Shown here: positions 20,946 to 29,660 of the stretch, in pieces
Layout of the letters: each line of letters opens with the position of its first letter
Numbering within the stretch: position 1 is the stretch's first letter
Origin: Hankyongella ginsenosidimutans
GTDB lineage: Bacteria > Pseudomonadota > Alphaproteobacteria > Sphingomonadales > Sphingomonadaceae
Length of the DNA stretch: 64,000 bases
Direction of reading: 5' to 3'
Assembly: GCF_005144965.1 (NCBI RefSeq)
Contig: NZ_CP039704.1
Location: 2,712,001 to 2,776,000 of the forward strand
Position numbers and translations under genes: made by a program
Notes under the pieces: model-generated
Databases searched by the model: none
What the model was told of the DNA's origin: nothing
Seen by the model: only the letters and a program-made list of their open reading frames with translations

Positions 20946-22183
20946 TCGAGGCGCCGCCGCTGGCTTTCGTCAACGCCCGCCTGCTTGACGGGACCGGCAT
21001 CGATCGCGCCGGAGGCTTGCTGATGCAGGGCGGCCGGATCAGCGCTGTCGGCGACATCGAAATCCCGGACGGCGTGCCGACGATCGACTGCGACGGCCTG
21101 ACCCTGTGCCCTGGCCTGATCGATAGCCGCGTATTCAGGATAGACGTTGCCGCAGCCACTGCCGGAGGCGTCACCCGGTTGTGCCTGATGCCGGACCAGT
21201 CGCCGACGCTCGACGATCCGGCGATGATCGAGCGGGTGCTGCGGCTGGGCCAGAAGCGGGTCTGGGTGCACCCGCTGGCAGCGGCGACCACGGGCCTTGA
21301 AGGCGACGCCATGGCGGAGGTCGGGCTGTGTCTGGCCGCCGGCGCGGTCGCCATTGCAACCGGGCGTGCCGCCATCCGCAACGCCGCCATCATGCTGCGC
21401 CTGCTGCAGTATGCGCGCGGCTTCGACGCGCTGGTGGTCAGCCATGCGGAGGAGCCGGACCTGGTCGCCGACACGGTCGCAACCGACGGCGAGGTCGCAA
21501 CACGGCTGGGGCTCGCCAGCCACCCCGCGATCGCCGAGTGCCTGATGGTGGCGCGCGACATCCGCCTGGCCGAACACGCCGGCGCACGCCTGCACATTGC
21601 CCAGGTGACGACAGCGGAAAGCATCGCGCTGGTGCGCGCCGCCAAAGCCCGCGGGGCTCAGGTCACCTGCGGCGTCACGCCGGCGCACCTGCTGCTGAAC
21701 GAGCACGCGGCCTACGGCTACCGCACCTACGCCCGGCTGTCGCCGCCGCTGCGCAGCGAGGCTGACCGACTGGCCACGGTCGCAGGGGTGCGCGACGGCA
21801 CGATCGATGTGATCGCCTCCGGTCATGATCCGCGCACCGAAGAGGACAAGCGCCTGCCATTCGGCCAGGCGGAACCCGGCATGGTCGGCGTCGAGACCCT
21901 GCTGCCGCTGGCCCTGACCCTCGCCCACAACGCCGACATCGATCTGAAAACCGTTCTTGCCGCCATGACGGCCAATCCGGCGCGGATTTTCCGCGTGCCG
22001 GGCGGTGTGCTGGCCGCTGGCGCGCCGGCCGATGCGATCCTGATCGACCCCGACGCCGCCGGCCGGATCGATGCCAGCGCCCTCGCCTCGCCCGCCCGCA
22101 ATACGCCGTTCGACGGACTGCCGGTTTACGGGCGGCTCCACGGCGTCTGGCAGGCCGGACGCCAGATCTTCGGCGCTTTCTAG
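20942..22183 (+). CDS. pyrC: Dihydroorotase-like protein (PyrC'), probably non-catalytic
   Basis: This is an intact 413-residue amidohydrolase-fold protein translationally coupled to pyrB. The metal-binding HxH that should follow the first strand is absent: the site reads [16 protein letters not shown], and the segment after it is shorter than usual. The late catalytic Asp motif, normally DHAPH, reads [15 protein letters not shown]. Other blocks ([36 protein letters not shown]) are kept. Such inactive PyrC' chains form the scaffold of a PyrB complex in Pseudomonas. By analogy this one probably supports PyrB, with true dihydroorotase encoded elsewhere. Confidence 0.8.
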   Translation: MIEAPPLAFVNARLLDGTGIDRAGGLLMQGGRISAVGDIEIPDGVPTIDCDGLTLCPGLIDSRVFRIDVAAATAGGVTRLCLMPDQSPTLDDPAMIERVLRLGQKRVWVHPLAAATTGLEGDAMAEVGLCLAAGAVAIATGRAAIRNAAIMLRLLQYARGFDALVVSHAEEPDLVADTVATDGEVATRLGLASHPAIAECLMVARDIRLAEHAGARLHIAQVTTAESIALVRAAKARGAQVTCGVTPAHLLLNEHAAYGYRTYARLSPPLRSEADRLATVAGVRDGTIDVIASGHDPRTEEDKRLPFGQAEPGMVGVETLLPLALTLAHNADIDLKTVLAAMTANPARIFRVPGGVLAAGAPADAILIDPDAAGRIDASALASPARNTPFDGLPVYGRLHGVWQAGRQIFGAF

Positions 22184-22194
22184 CAGGCTGCTAG
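22180..22194. other. Palindrome shared by two convergent stop codons
   Basis: CTAGCAGGCTGCTAG carries the TAG stop of the dihydroorotase-like gene at 22181-22183 and, on the other strand, the TAG stop of the SPOR gene at 22191-22193. The same AGCAGGCTGCT core heads the repeat at 48171. It could act as a short bidirectional terminator stem but lacks T-runs. Confidence 0.5.
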
Positions 22195-23501
22195 AGACGG
22201 ACGGTGCTGAAGGCCGCCGTCACCCGGCGCTCGAAGCATTCCCCACCACTGGCGCGGTAGCTGCGGCAGAACGTGCGCGCCTCGGCCTTGTCGGCAAAAC
22301 CGCTGACCACGACCCGGGTCAACCCCGTGCCCTGAGTACGCAGCAGCAAGGGCGAACCAGCGCCATTCAGCAGCTTGTACCTGCCGGTCAGCACGCCCCA
22401 GGCCGCCTTGGCCAGATCGACCGTGCTGAACGCGCCGAGCTGCACCGTCCACGCTTCGGCGGACGTCGCAGCGAGAGATGCAGCCTGGACAGGTGCGGAC
22501 ACTTTCGCCACGACTGCCGGGGTGCGGGTGGCGGCCAGACGCACCGCCTGCGGCATCTGCCGAGGCGCTTGCGCGGCTTGCAGGGCGGGTTGGGGTGCGG
22601 GTTCCGGCGTCGCTTCCGTGATGATCGGCGTCGGCGCAATCGCAAGCGGGCTGACCGCGGCAAGCTGCACCGGCCCAAGCTTGGGCAGGTTCACTGCGGT
22701 TTTTCAACGACCGGGGCGGCGTCGGCAGATCGGCGGCAGCGACAACCCAAGGCTGGCGGCCGGCGCGAGCGCCGCCGGTGCAGCCCGGGTCAGTTGCGTG
22801 CGCGCAGCGAGCTTTTCCGGCGATCCGCCCAGCAGGATGGCGATGCGCTCCGGGGTCTGCTGCTGCAGCAGCACGGCCCAGCGCGCCAGCGCCGCATCCA
22901 CCTGCTCGGGCGTGAGGTCAAGGCGCGCGGCGTCGCGGGCGCGCAGCCAGTCGCCCTTGGCGGCATAGGCCAGCCCCAGATTCTGGCGCACCCGCCCGTC
23001 CGCCTCTGCAGCGCGCGCGGCCGGCTCCAGCAGGCTGAGCCCGCCGGCCGGATCGCCCGCCAGCGCCAGCGCCAGGCCGACATCGCTCGCCATCTGCGGC
23101 GCGCTGGTCATCACCAGCCTCACCAGATGCACGCGTCCTGCTTCCTCCTGCCCGGTCGCCAGCAGGGCGAGCCCGTAGGAGAAGCTGAGCGCTGTATCCT
23201 GTGGGTTGGCCTCGGCCTGGGCTTTCAGGGTGTAGAGCGCCTCGGTGAAGCGGCCATCGGCCAACTGCGCCCGCGCCAGCAGGCGCTGCAGCTCCGGCGA
23301 CCCCGGCTGCGCCTGAGCCTGCAGTTGCGCCAGCGTCACCGCCGCGCCGGTGTCACCCTCGGCCAGCGCTTTGTTGACGGCGACCGCCAGCTTCGAGGGT
23401 GCGATCGGTTTCTGCGCCGTCAGCGTCGGCGCCCTGGTTTCGCTGCAGCCGGCGGCCAGAACGGCGATGATCGCCAAAGTCGAGGCGGTGCGCAGCGTCA
23501 T
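22191..23501 (-). CDS. TPR lipoprotein with C-terminal SPOR domain, frameshifted
   Basis: The protein begins MTLRTASTLAIIAVLAAGCSE, a lipoprotein signal with cysteine lipobox, and AGGAG lies 8 bases upstream. Tetratricopeptide-type helices fill residues 30-250 (KALAEGDTGAAVTLAQLQA, GRFTEALYTLKAQAEANP, LGLAYAAKGDWLRARDAAR). After one or two breaks near 22700 a proline/alanine linker leads to a SPOR domain (WTVQLGAFSTVDLAKAAWGVL ... RVVVSGFADKAEARTFCRSY), which binds denuded peptidoglycan at the septum. I read this as one gene because linker and SPOR domain have no start or ribosome site of their own. It follows the ParA-like ATPase gene and a small basic protein gene, probably in one operon. 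Confidence 0.72.
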
Positions 23502-23946
23502 GCCTGATCTCCTGATGGGCGCTGCGCCAGATCGCGGCAGGGGCAATCCCCGCCGGCGAGCGGGGCATAATCGGCGAGATACTTGTCGAGCGCAGCGCAG
23601 ACGATCTGCTGCGCGGAGAGGTTCGCGTGCGCGGAGGCCAGACGAAGCTTCAGGTGGCGTTCGCCATCCAGCCGCAGGGTGAACGCCGCCTTGTTGTTGC
23701 GCGCCATGCCCGGTTGCGCGCGCTTGCCCACCTGCGCGCGCTGCTGCGGGCGGGAGCGATGGGCGGCGGCGCGCTCTGCACCTCGATCTTGTCCGGCACG
23801 GCCGGGCGCTCGGGCGGCAGTGCCTTGTCCGCGAGCAGCGGCGCATCCTGGTCTGCGTAGACGATCGAACGGCTGGCCGGCCGCGCCTGCCCCTTGCGGG
23901 CGAGCAGCGCGGAACTCAGCGAGGCGAATGCTTTGCTTTCCTGCAT
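23498..23946 (-). CDS. Small basic protein, ribbon-helix-helix-like C-terminus, frameshifted
   Basis: It starts MQESKAFASLSSALLARKG at 23946 just after the ParA gene. After a break near 23700 it continues ARNNKAAFTLRLDGERHLKL, then LRLASAHANLSAQQIVCAALDKYLADY. The KAAFTLRLD...HLKLRLA...SAQQIVxxALDxYL pattern is what ribbon-helix-helix partners of ParA-type ATPases look like; I recall the same gene pair in related genomes. Its role may be DNA or protein binding for the ATPase. Length about 149 residues. The stop overlaps the start of the TPR/SPOR gene. Confidence 0.65.
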
Positions 23947-23954
23947 GGATGCCC

Positions 23955-24661
23955 CTACTCTGCGGTCGCCGCTTTGCGGCCGAAGCTGGCGCGCGGGGCG
24001 GCGTCACCGCCATGCGCGGTTGAAACACGGTGCGGCGGAAGTTGCGCTCCAGGCGGTCGTAGAGATAGCGCCAGAGCTCGACGACTTCGTTTGCCGACTT
24101 GCCGCCCGGGTCCACCTCCATCACCGTGCGGCCGTCGATCATGCTGGCGGCGAAATCGGTGCGGTGATGCAGGGTGATCGGGGCGACGGTGCCGTGCTGG
24201 GAAAGCGCGATCGCCGCCTCAGTGGTGATGCGTGCCCGCGGCGTCGCACCATTGACGACAAAGACCAGCGGCTTGCCGGCCCGCTCCACCAGATCGACGG
24301 TGGCGCCGGCGGCACGCAGGTCGTGCGGGCTGGGCCGGGTCGGGATGACGATCAGTTCGGAGACGGCGATGACGCTCTGGATCGCAACGGTGATTGCGGG
24401 CGGCGTATCGATTATCGCCAGCTTGAAGCCGCGGTTGCGCAGGTCTTCGAGGTCATGATTGAGCCGGACGACCGTCGTCTGCGCGAACGCCGGCGCATCC
24501 GCCTCGCGCGCATTCCACCATTCGGACAGCGACCCCTGCGGATCGATGTCGATCAAGACCACCGGGCCGGCTCCCGCCCGCTCCGCCTGGACTGCAATGT
24601 GGCCGCTCAGCGTGGTCTTGCCCGATCCACCCTTCTGCGACGCAAATGCCAGAACACGCAT
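23955..24661 (-). CDS. ParA-family ATPase
   Basis: A deviant Walker A, ASQKGGSGKTTLSGHIA, lies at the N-terminus, with IDIDPQGSLSEWWN and the second acidic motif LAIIDTPPA. Blocks SELIVIPTRPSPHDLRA and HHRTDFAASMIDGRTVMEVDP are typical of a chromosomal orphan ParA/MipZ-like group in alphaproteobacteria. The body is intact. The last residues need one base near 23990 to give a short tail ending KAATAE at 23955; otherwise the frame runs on into the next gene. No parB or parS is nearby, so it more likely positions a protein or envelope structure than segregates the chromosome. Confidence 0.85.
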
Positions 24662-24739
24662 CCTGTTTTGCACTCCGCAAATTGTTTTTCGCGAGAGCAC
24701 GATAGAATTCAGCAATTAAGAAAGGCTAAAGCATTCCCC

Positions 24740-24756
24740 GGTTAATGTTGTTAACC
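24740..24756. promoter_or_regulatory. Inverted repeat in the divergent parA / Sel1 promoter region
   Basis: GGTTAA and TTAACC are separated by five bases, between the ParA-family gene (left) and the Sel1/SPOR gene (right). The position and symmetry suit an operator serving both directions. No regulator is identified. Confidence 0.35.
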
Positions 24757-24791
24757 ATCTTGTAACTGCCTGCCGCTTGAAAGCGAACCGT

Positions 24792-25761
24792 ATGTCCGTA
24801 TTGCGCCGCCTTGTCCTTCTTGCCGCTGTGCCACTGGCATTGACGGTGCGGACGGCCGCGGCGGATGTAGCCACCGGCGCCGCCAAATACGCAGCCGGTG
24901 ACTATACCGGCGCGCTGGCGGAATGGTCAGCCCCGGTCTCGAGAACGACCCGGCAGCACTCTACAATCTCGGCCAGATGCACCGCCTGGGCAAAGGCGTG
25001 CCCGCCAACGACCGCCAGGCGGTCGGCTATTACGAGCGCGCCGCCAAGCTTGGCCATGCCGGCGCTCAGGCCAATCTCGGCACGCTGCTGTATTTCGCGC
25101 CAGCCCCGCTTGGAGATATCACCGCCGCGATCGGCTGGTGGCGCGAAGCCGCCAAGGTCAACGAGCCGCATGCGCTGTATATGCTGAGCGTGCTCATGTT
25201 CAACGGCGAGCTGGTCGCCCGGGACTGGCCGCGCGCCTATGCCTATGCGCGCCTCGCTGCCTCGCTGGGCGTGAACGAGGCGGCCGCCGCCGTCGCCACC
25301 ATGACCAAGACGCTGGGAGCCGAGGATCGCCAATCGTCCGACGCGCTGCTCGTCGCCTTGTCCGCGCCGCCTGCGTCCCCACAGCCGAACCCTGCGTCCA
25401 GCGCGCCAGTGCGGGTCGCAGCAGCGCAGCCGGTGAAAGTCGCCGCAAAACCTTCACCGGCACCCCAGAGCGCGCCCGCCGTCGCGCCTGATGCCGCCTC
25501 GACGCCCGATGCGCCATGGCGCGTGCAGCTGGGGCTTACGGCTCGAAGGCGAAAGCGCAGGACGCCTGGGCCGAGTTCGTGCGCAAGCGCATGGCGTTTA
25601 CCAGCCGCCAGCCCGTGTTCGAGCAAGCCGGCCCGGTCGTGCGGCTCCATCTTGGCCTTGGCGAGAAGGCCGAGGCCCGCGACCTGTGCGCGCAAATCCG
25701 CAGCGCGGGCATCAATTGCCTTGTGGTGCCGCGCGGCGTTGCACCCGCCAGACAGTCCTAA
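24792..25761 (+). CDS. Sel1-repeat protein with C-terminal SPOR domain, frameshifted
   Basis: The signal peptide is MSVLRRLVLLAAVPLALTV with a cleavage site near TAAA. Sel1/TPR-like repeats follow (ENDPAALYNLGQMHRLGKGV, YYERAAKLGHAGAQANLGTL, GWWREAAKVNEPHALYMLS, ARDWPRAYAYARLAASLG). A proline/alanine linker leads to a SPOR domain (GAYGSKAKAQDAWAEFVRK ... IRSAGINCLVVPRG). Breaks lie near 24925 and 25530. Size about 323 residues. With the TPR/SPOR lipoprotein on the other side of the ParA gene, this gives two peptidoglycan-binding SPOR proteins flanking one ParA-like ATPase, suggesting a shared role at the division site. Confidence 0.8.
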
Positions 25762-25836
25762 TCCACGTTTACCTGCTGTTTGCGAAATCCCGCTAAGGAT
25801 CGATAGCTGATAGAAGGACCGGAAGGTAACAATCTC

Positions 25837-26177
25837 ATGTCTGCACAACTATCCGGGCTCGCCAGCGACCGGCGCGGTTCTCCGCGCTATCGGGTCGAGA
25901 GCATGTGCGTGATCCGCGATGGTGAGCAGTCGCTGGCCGGTCGCCTGCAGGAGATTTCCGCCTCCGGCGCCTATCTGGTCATGCGCCAGCGCCCTGACCT
26001 TGGGCATAAGGTCACGCTCAGCCATCCGTTCGCGGGGAGATCGGCGCGACCGTGACGCGGCATGACCAATACGGCTGCGGGTTGCAGTTCGAGCTTGGCG
26101 AAAGCGCCGTCGGTTTCGCGCTGCGGGCGATCGCTGCCGATATGACCACAGCGCATGCCCTGACCTTGTTGGATTGA
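25837..26177 (+). CDS. PilZ-domain protein, one frameshift
   Basis: A short protein of about 113 residues. The PilZ start motif RRGSPRYRVES (RxxxR for c-di-GMP binding) is followed by DGEQSLAGRLQEISASGAYL (D/NxSxxG-like). After a break near 26040 it continues GEIGATVTRHDQYGCGLQFEL. It probably binds cyclic-di-GMP. It lies just upstream of a methyltransferase gene, and a GGDEF-EAL protein is coded 7 kb away, but a direct link is inference. Confidence 0.8.
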
Positions 26178-26197
26178 ACGATATCTTGAGAGAGGAG

Positions 26198-27219
26198 ATG
26201 GCGAGTAAGGCCGCATCCGCACCGAGTAAGCGCCCCATCCCGTTCAGCATCCGGCTGAAGGCGTGGTGGGAGGGCTATGACCCGGAACATCTGATGCCGC
26301 ACCAGGACGCCGCCACCGCTTCGACACCCAGCCGGCAGGACCACACGCCGCCCGACGACATCGACGTCGCGTTGCAGGAAACGCCGCTGCAGGGCGTGGA
26401 TGCCACCAGCATCGACCCGTGGAACGAACAACGCATCGATATCGCCCAGTTGATCTGGGGCGCGGCTACTGCGGCCCCGGCGGGCCGGAATATATTATCG
26501 CCATGTCCAAGCTGCTGGCGATGACGCCCGAGCTGAGCATGCTCCATCTCGGGGCAGGGCTTGGCGGCCCCGCGCGTACGCTCGCGGAGCATTTCGGGGT
26601 GTGGGTGACCGGACTCGAGCCGTCCCAGTCGCTGGCGCAGGCCGGCAACCACCTGTCCACCATGGCCGGAATGATCAAGAAGGCCCCGGTTCAGCAACTC
26701 GATCTGACGCAGGAAAATCCGCTTATACGCCGCTATGACCGGGTGCTGGTCGACGGCTATCTGGCCCAGCGGCCGAACAAGGCCGAAGCGTTGGCCATGA
26801 TCGACGCGGCGCTGAAGCCGGAAGGCCTGGTGCTGATCACCGATTATTTCCTCGTCGACGACGGCTCGGTGGCGAACGCGGACTACCGGGACTGGCTGCA
26901 GGGCGAGCCGCGCCAGCTCAATCTGGTCACCGCACCGGAGTTCGTCGAAGCCGCGACAAAAGCGGGTCTTGGCGTGCGCGTGAACGAGGACCGCACCGAA
27001 GAGCATATCGACCTCATCAAGAAGGCGTGGGCCGGTGCGGACAAGCTTGTCGCCGATCTTCTGCAGCAGCAGGGCCAGGAGCATCTGACCAAGATCGTGC
27101 TCAAGGAAGCCGAACTCTGGAGCAAGCGCGTCAAGGTTCTCACCGGCGGGCAACTGCAGTTCCGCCGGATTCTCGCCGCCAAGAAGGAAAAAGGCGTCAA
27201 GATGATGAGCAACTGGTAG
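26198..27219 (+). CDS. SAM-dependent methyltransferase, one frameshift
   Basis: The N-terminal about 90 residues are low-complexity and may include a linker (KAWWEGYDPEHLMP, then DATSIDPWNEQRIDIAQLIWG). After a break near 26465 the methyltransferase fold begins with CGPGG and the SAM-binding MLHLGAGLGGPARTLAEHFG, with acidic residue in VTGLEPSQ, then YDRVLVDGYL and the post-motif ALKPEGLVLITDYFLVD. The substrate cannot be named. A TTG at 26174 is an alternative start, but the ATG at 26198 following a GAGAGAGGAG stretch is preferred. Length about 340 residues. Confidence 0.8.
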
Positions 27220-27253
27220 CTGTTAGCCCGGTCGGCTTCGGCTATAAGGCGCC

Positions 27254-28000
27254 ATGCTGACGCCAGACCTGTTGCTCAAGGCTTACGCCGCCGGCCTGTT
27301 CCCCATGGCGGAGCACCGCCACGCCGCGGACATCTACTGGGTCGAGCCGAAACAGCGCGGCGTCCTGCCGCTGGACCGGCTGCATATCAGCCACTCGCTC
27401 GCCAAGATCGTCCGGCAGGACCGTTTCTGCGTGACCAGCGACCGTGCATTCGCCGATGTCATGCGCGCCTGCGCCGAACCTGCGCCGGGCCGCGAGAATA
27501 CCTGGATCAACAGCGTCATTCTGGACGCCTATACGGAACTGCACAGGCGTGGCCATGCGCACAGCATCGAGTGCTGGCTTGAGGGCCGGCTGATCGGCGG
27601 ACTGTACGGCGTGTCGCTCGGGGCGGCGTTTTTCGGCGAAAGCATGTTCTCGCGCGAGACCGATGCATCCAAGGTCGCGCTGGTCCATCTGGTCGCGCGG
27701 CTGCGCTTCGGCGGCTACCGGCTGCTCGACACCCAGTTCATCACCGAGCATCTGGCGCGGATGGGCGCCATCGAAATCGGCCGGGACGCGTATCTGCGCC
27801 GGCTGCACCTCGCAGTGCGGGAGAGCGCCGACTTCCAGCGCCTGGAGCGGGACTACTCGCCTTCGGCCGGGGCCGCCTCTGGAGTACTCGCGGCAGGGGT
27901 TGCGGACGAGGCCCTGGGCGGCGCGCTTGAGCGCGCGCTCACGGTGTCCGGCCCACTGTCCGGGAAGCGCATCTTGCAGCTTTTGACCCAGACGGCGTAG
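27254..28000 (+). CDS. aat: Leucyl/phenylalanyl-tRNA-protein transferase
   Basis: This is an intact 248-residue enzyme that adds Leu or Phe to N-terminal Arg/Lys, creating N-degrons read by ClpS. Family blocks LLLKAYAAGLFPMAE, YWVEPKQRGVLPLD, ENTWINSVILDAY, HSIECWLEGRLIGGLYGVSLG, FFGESMFSRETDASKVAL and YRLLDTQFITEHLARMGA are all present. The substrate adaptor ClpS and the unfoldase ClpA are encoded at 54-57 kb, so the N-end-rule route is complete in this window. Confidence 0.95.
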   Translation: MLTPDLLLKAYAAGLFPMAEHRHAADIYWVEPKQRGVLPLDRLHISHSLAKIVRQDRFCVTSDRAFADVMRACAEPAPGRENTWINSVILDAYTELHRRGHAHSIECWLEGRLIGGLYGVSLGAAFFGESMFSRETDASKVALVHLVARLRFGGYRLLDTQFITEHLARMGAIEIGRDAYLRRLHLAVRESADFQRLERDYSPSAGAASGVLAAGVADEALGGALERALTVSGPLSGKRILQLLTQTA

Positions 28001-28382
28001 CCTGGATGCTCGAAAGCGTTGAGCGAGCGGGCCACGGCGAACATCCAACCCGAGAACAACCGCTTGCCGCCGCCTGTAATCTGCACGAACGCGCCCGATT
28101 CCGGCGGCAGGCCTGGCGCGCGCGTCTCGCAGCTGCGCACGGCGATCCTCAATTCGCGAAACGTCACGCTCTCGCCCGGTTTCAGCGCCAGGATCTGGCT
28201 GTGACCGCTCAGCTTGTCGAGTGCCACGATCTCGACCGCGCGCTGGTCGACGGGGTCGGCAGCTGCGAGGGTTTCGGGCCGGCGGGTTTCAGGTTGGCGG
28301 GTTGCGGCGGCGCGCTCGCCGGCTGCGCCAGCACCGCAGTCGCAAGTGTTAGCGACCAACCCGCAGCCAGCGCCCACTTCAT
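27853..28382 (-). CDS. DUF2155 protein with signal peptide, frameshifted
   Basis: The ATG at 28382 gives MKWALAAGWSLTLATAVLAQ, a signal peptide, followed by a proline-rich stretch. After a break near 28260 the conserved domain reads VEIVALDKLSGHSQILALKP, RELRIAVRSCETRAPG, GKRLFSGWMFAVARSLNAFEHPGYAVWVKSC. It is a periplasmic protein of unknown function, typically next to complex I NDUFA12 and aat in alphaproteobacteria. The start overlaps the mlaD stop. The C-terminal extension past MRFPDSGPDTVS overlaps aat by about 150 bp and may be longer than in nature. Confidence 0.8.
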
Positions 28383-28878
28383 TGTGCGACGGGACTCGCA
28401 GGGGTTGCAGTGTCCTTCTTCTCGGCTGGTTTGTCCGTATTGCCGATGAAGCGGCCGACCAGCCCGAGGATATCCAGCGATCCTTGCGTATAAAGCACGG
28501 TTGCGCCGGGCTTCAGCAGATCCTCCTCATAGCCTGGCTTCAATTCCAGGTAATTGCCGCCAAGCAGCCCCTCGCTCGCCACGACGGCGGTGCTGTCCGC
28601 AGGCAGCTTCACATCGTCACGCACCGTGAAACTGATGACGGCCTTGTAATTCTCGGGGTCGAGGGATTGCGCGGTCACCGTGCCGACCTTGATGCCGGAG
28701 ATGCGCACATCGGTGCCGACGCTCAGGCCGCCCGCGCTGTCGAAGCGCGCGTTGAGGGTGTAGCCGCCTGCCCCTGCCCGGCCTCGGTCCGGGTGTAGGC
28801 ATAGCTCACGAACAGGCCAGCGACCACCAGCACGGCAGCGCCGATCAGCGCTTCGACGAGATTTTCCTTCAACTGCAT
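28379..28878 (-). CDS. mlaD: MlaD-type lipid transport substrate-binding protein, one frameshift
   Basis: The N-terminal membrane anchor is MQLKENLVEALIGAAVLVVAGLF. The MCE domain follows after a break near 28770 (ARFDSAGGLSVGTDVRISGI, VGTVTAQSLDPENYKAVISF, STAVVASEGLLGGNYLEL). MlaD forms the hexameric ring over MlaEF. Here it is coded 12 kb from mlaEF, between NDUFA12 and DUF2155, an order I recall from several alphaproteobacterial groups. Length about 166 residues. Confidence 0.88.
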
Positions 28879-28885
28879 CGCGTCC

Positions 28886-29271
28886 TCAGGCTTCGTCCGG
28901 CCGCCAGGCCTGGTAATCGCCGGTCGCAGGCGCGCGCTTGCCGCCGGCGTCCAGACTGCCGGGCGGCGCATAGGCCCCGGCGCCGCCGGTCTGGTTCGCG
29001 ACATGGGGCTTCTCCCAGGTCTTGACGACCGGGGCCGCTCGGACGGCGGCGTATCGACCGTGTAGTGCAGCCAGGCGTGCCATTCCGGCGGCACGCGGCT
29101 TGCCTCGGCGTCGCCCTTGTAGATCACCCAGCGACGGCTGCCGTTACGCTCCCGGTAATAGGCGTTGCCATCGGTATCGGTGCCAATCTTCTCGCCACGC
29201 TGCGCCGTGAACAGCCGCGTGCCCCAGGTCGCATCGTCCCACCAGACGAAGATATTCTTGAACAGCCCCAT
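28886..29271 (-). CDS. NDUFA12 (B17.2)-family complex I subunit, one frameshift
   Basis: MGLFKNIFVWWDDATWGTRL, then GEKIGTDTDGNAYYRER and RRWVIYKGDAEASRVPPEWHAWLHY are the diagnostic blocks of this supernumerary NADH:ubiquinone oxidoreductase subunit shared by alphaproteobacteria and mitochondria. The frame breaks near 29030; the tail continues APVVKTWEKPHVANQTGG and ends YQAWRPDEA. Length about 128 residues. It lies 7 bases upstream of mlaD on the same strand. Confidence 0.92.
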
Positions 29272-29306
29272 GACGGCGTTCCTCTCACAATGGTCTCACC
29301 CCGCCG

Positions 29307-29467
29307 AGTGTCCCGAATCTGAAATCCGTTACCCCGATATCAGGCGCGGTTGGATTTCGGATTCGAGAAGGACACTGGCAAGATATTGTTTCTCGTGTCG
29401 TTTTCAGAATCGAAGTTCGCACGAGTCCGATATCATGGTGTAGCGAGCTTCGATTTCACGACACTAG
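29307..29467 (-). repeat. Two-hairpin dispersed repeat (family B), copy 1
   Basis: Two adjacent inverted repeats, each bounded by GTGTC...GACAC: GTGTCCCGAATCTGAAATCC with its partner ending GAAGGACAC, and GTGTCGTTTTCAGAATCGAA with its partner ending CACGACAC. The reverse complement closely matches 58297-58455. Located between NDUFA12 and the NrdJ-like gene. Confidence 0.8.
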
Positions 29468-29552
29468 CGGCTGACGCCGGGATGTTCAATTTATTCCGCA
29501 CGCAAACGCCAGCGTCCGTCCCGGCGCTTCTGGACCGCCCGCGCAACGTACC

Positions 29553-29568
29553 CCACCATATATAGAAG
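29553..29568. promoter_or_regulatory. Candidate NrdR box upstream of the NrdJ-like gene
   Basis: CCACCATATATAGAAG agrees at 11 of 16 positions with the usual NrdR palindrome as I know it (ACAC-x-ATATATAGTGT pattern) and is followed by CTGGGGATAAC. It lies about 95 bases before the start codon. NrdR represses ribonucleotide reductase genes when dATP is plentiful. A second box is not clear. Confidence 0.4.
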
Positions 29569-29660
29569 CCTGGGGATAACTTGTCTCCATATCTTGAAGC
29601 ATGCGGAACAAGTGGCATCATATGGCTTGAGTCGTGGGCGCAGGCCCCGGCGCAGGCAGG

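Noticed and set aside
29468-29660. A cobalamin riboswitch in front of the B12-type reductase gene
   Set aside because: No B12-box or multi-branched fold is visible in the 190 bases upstream, part of which is a dispersed repeat.
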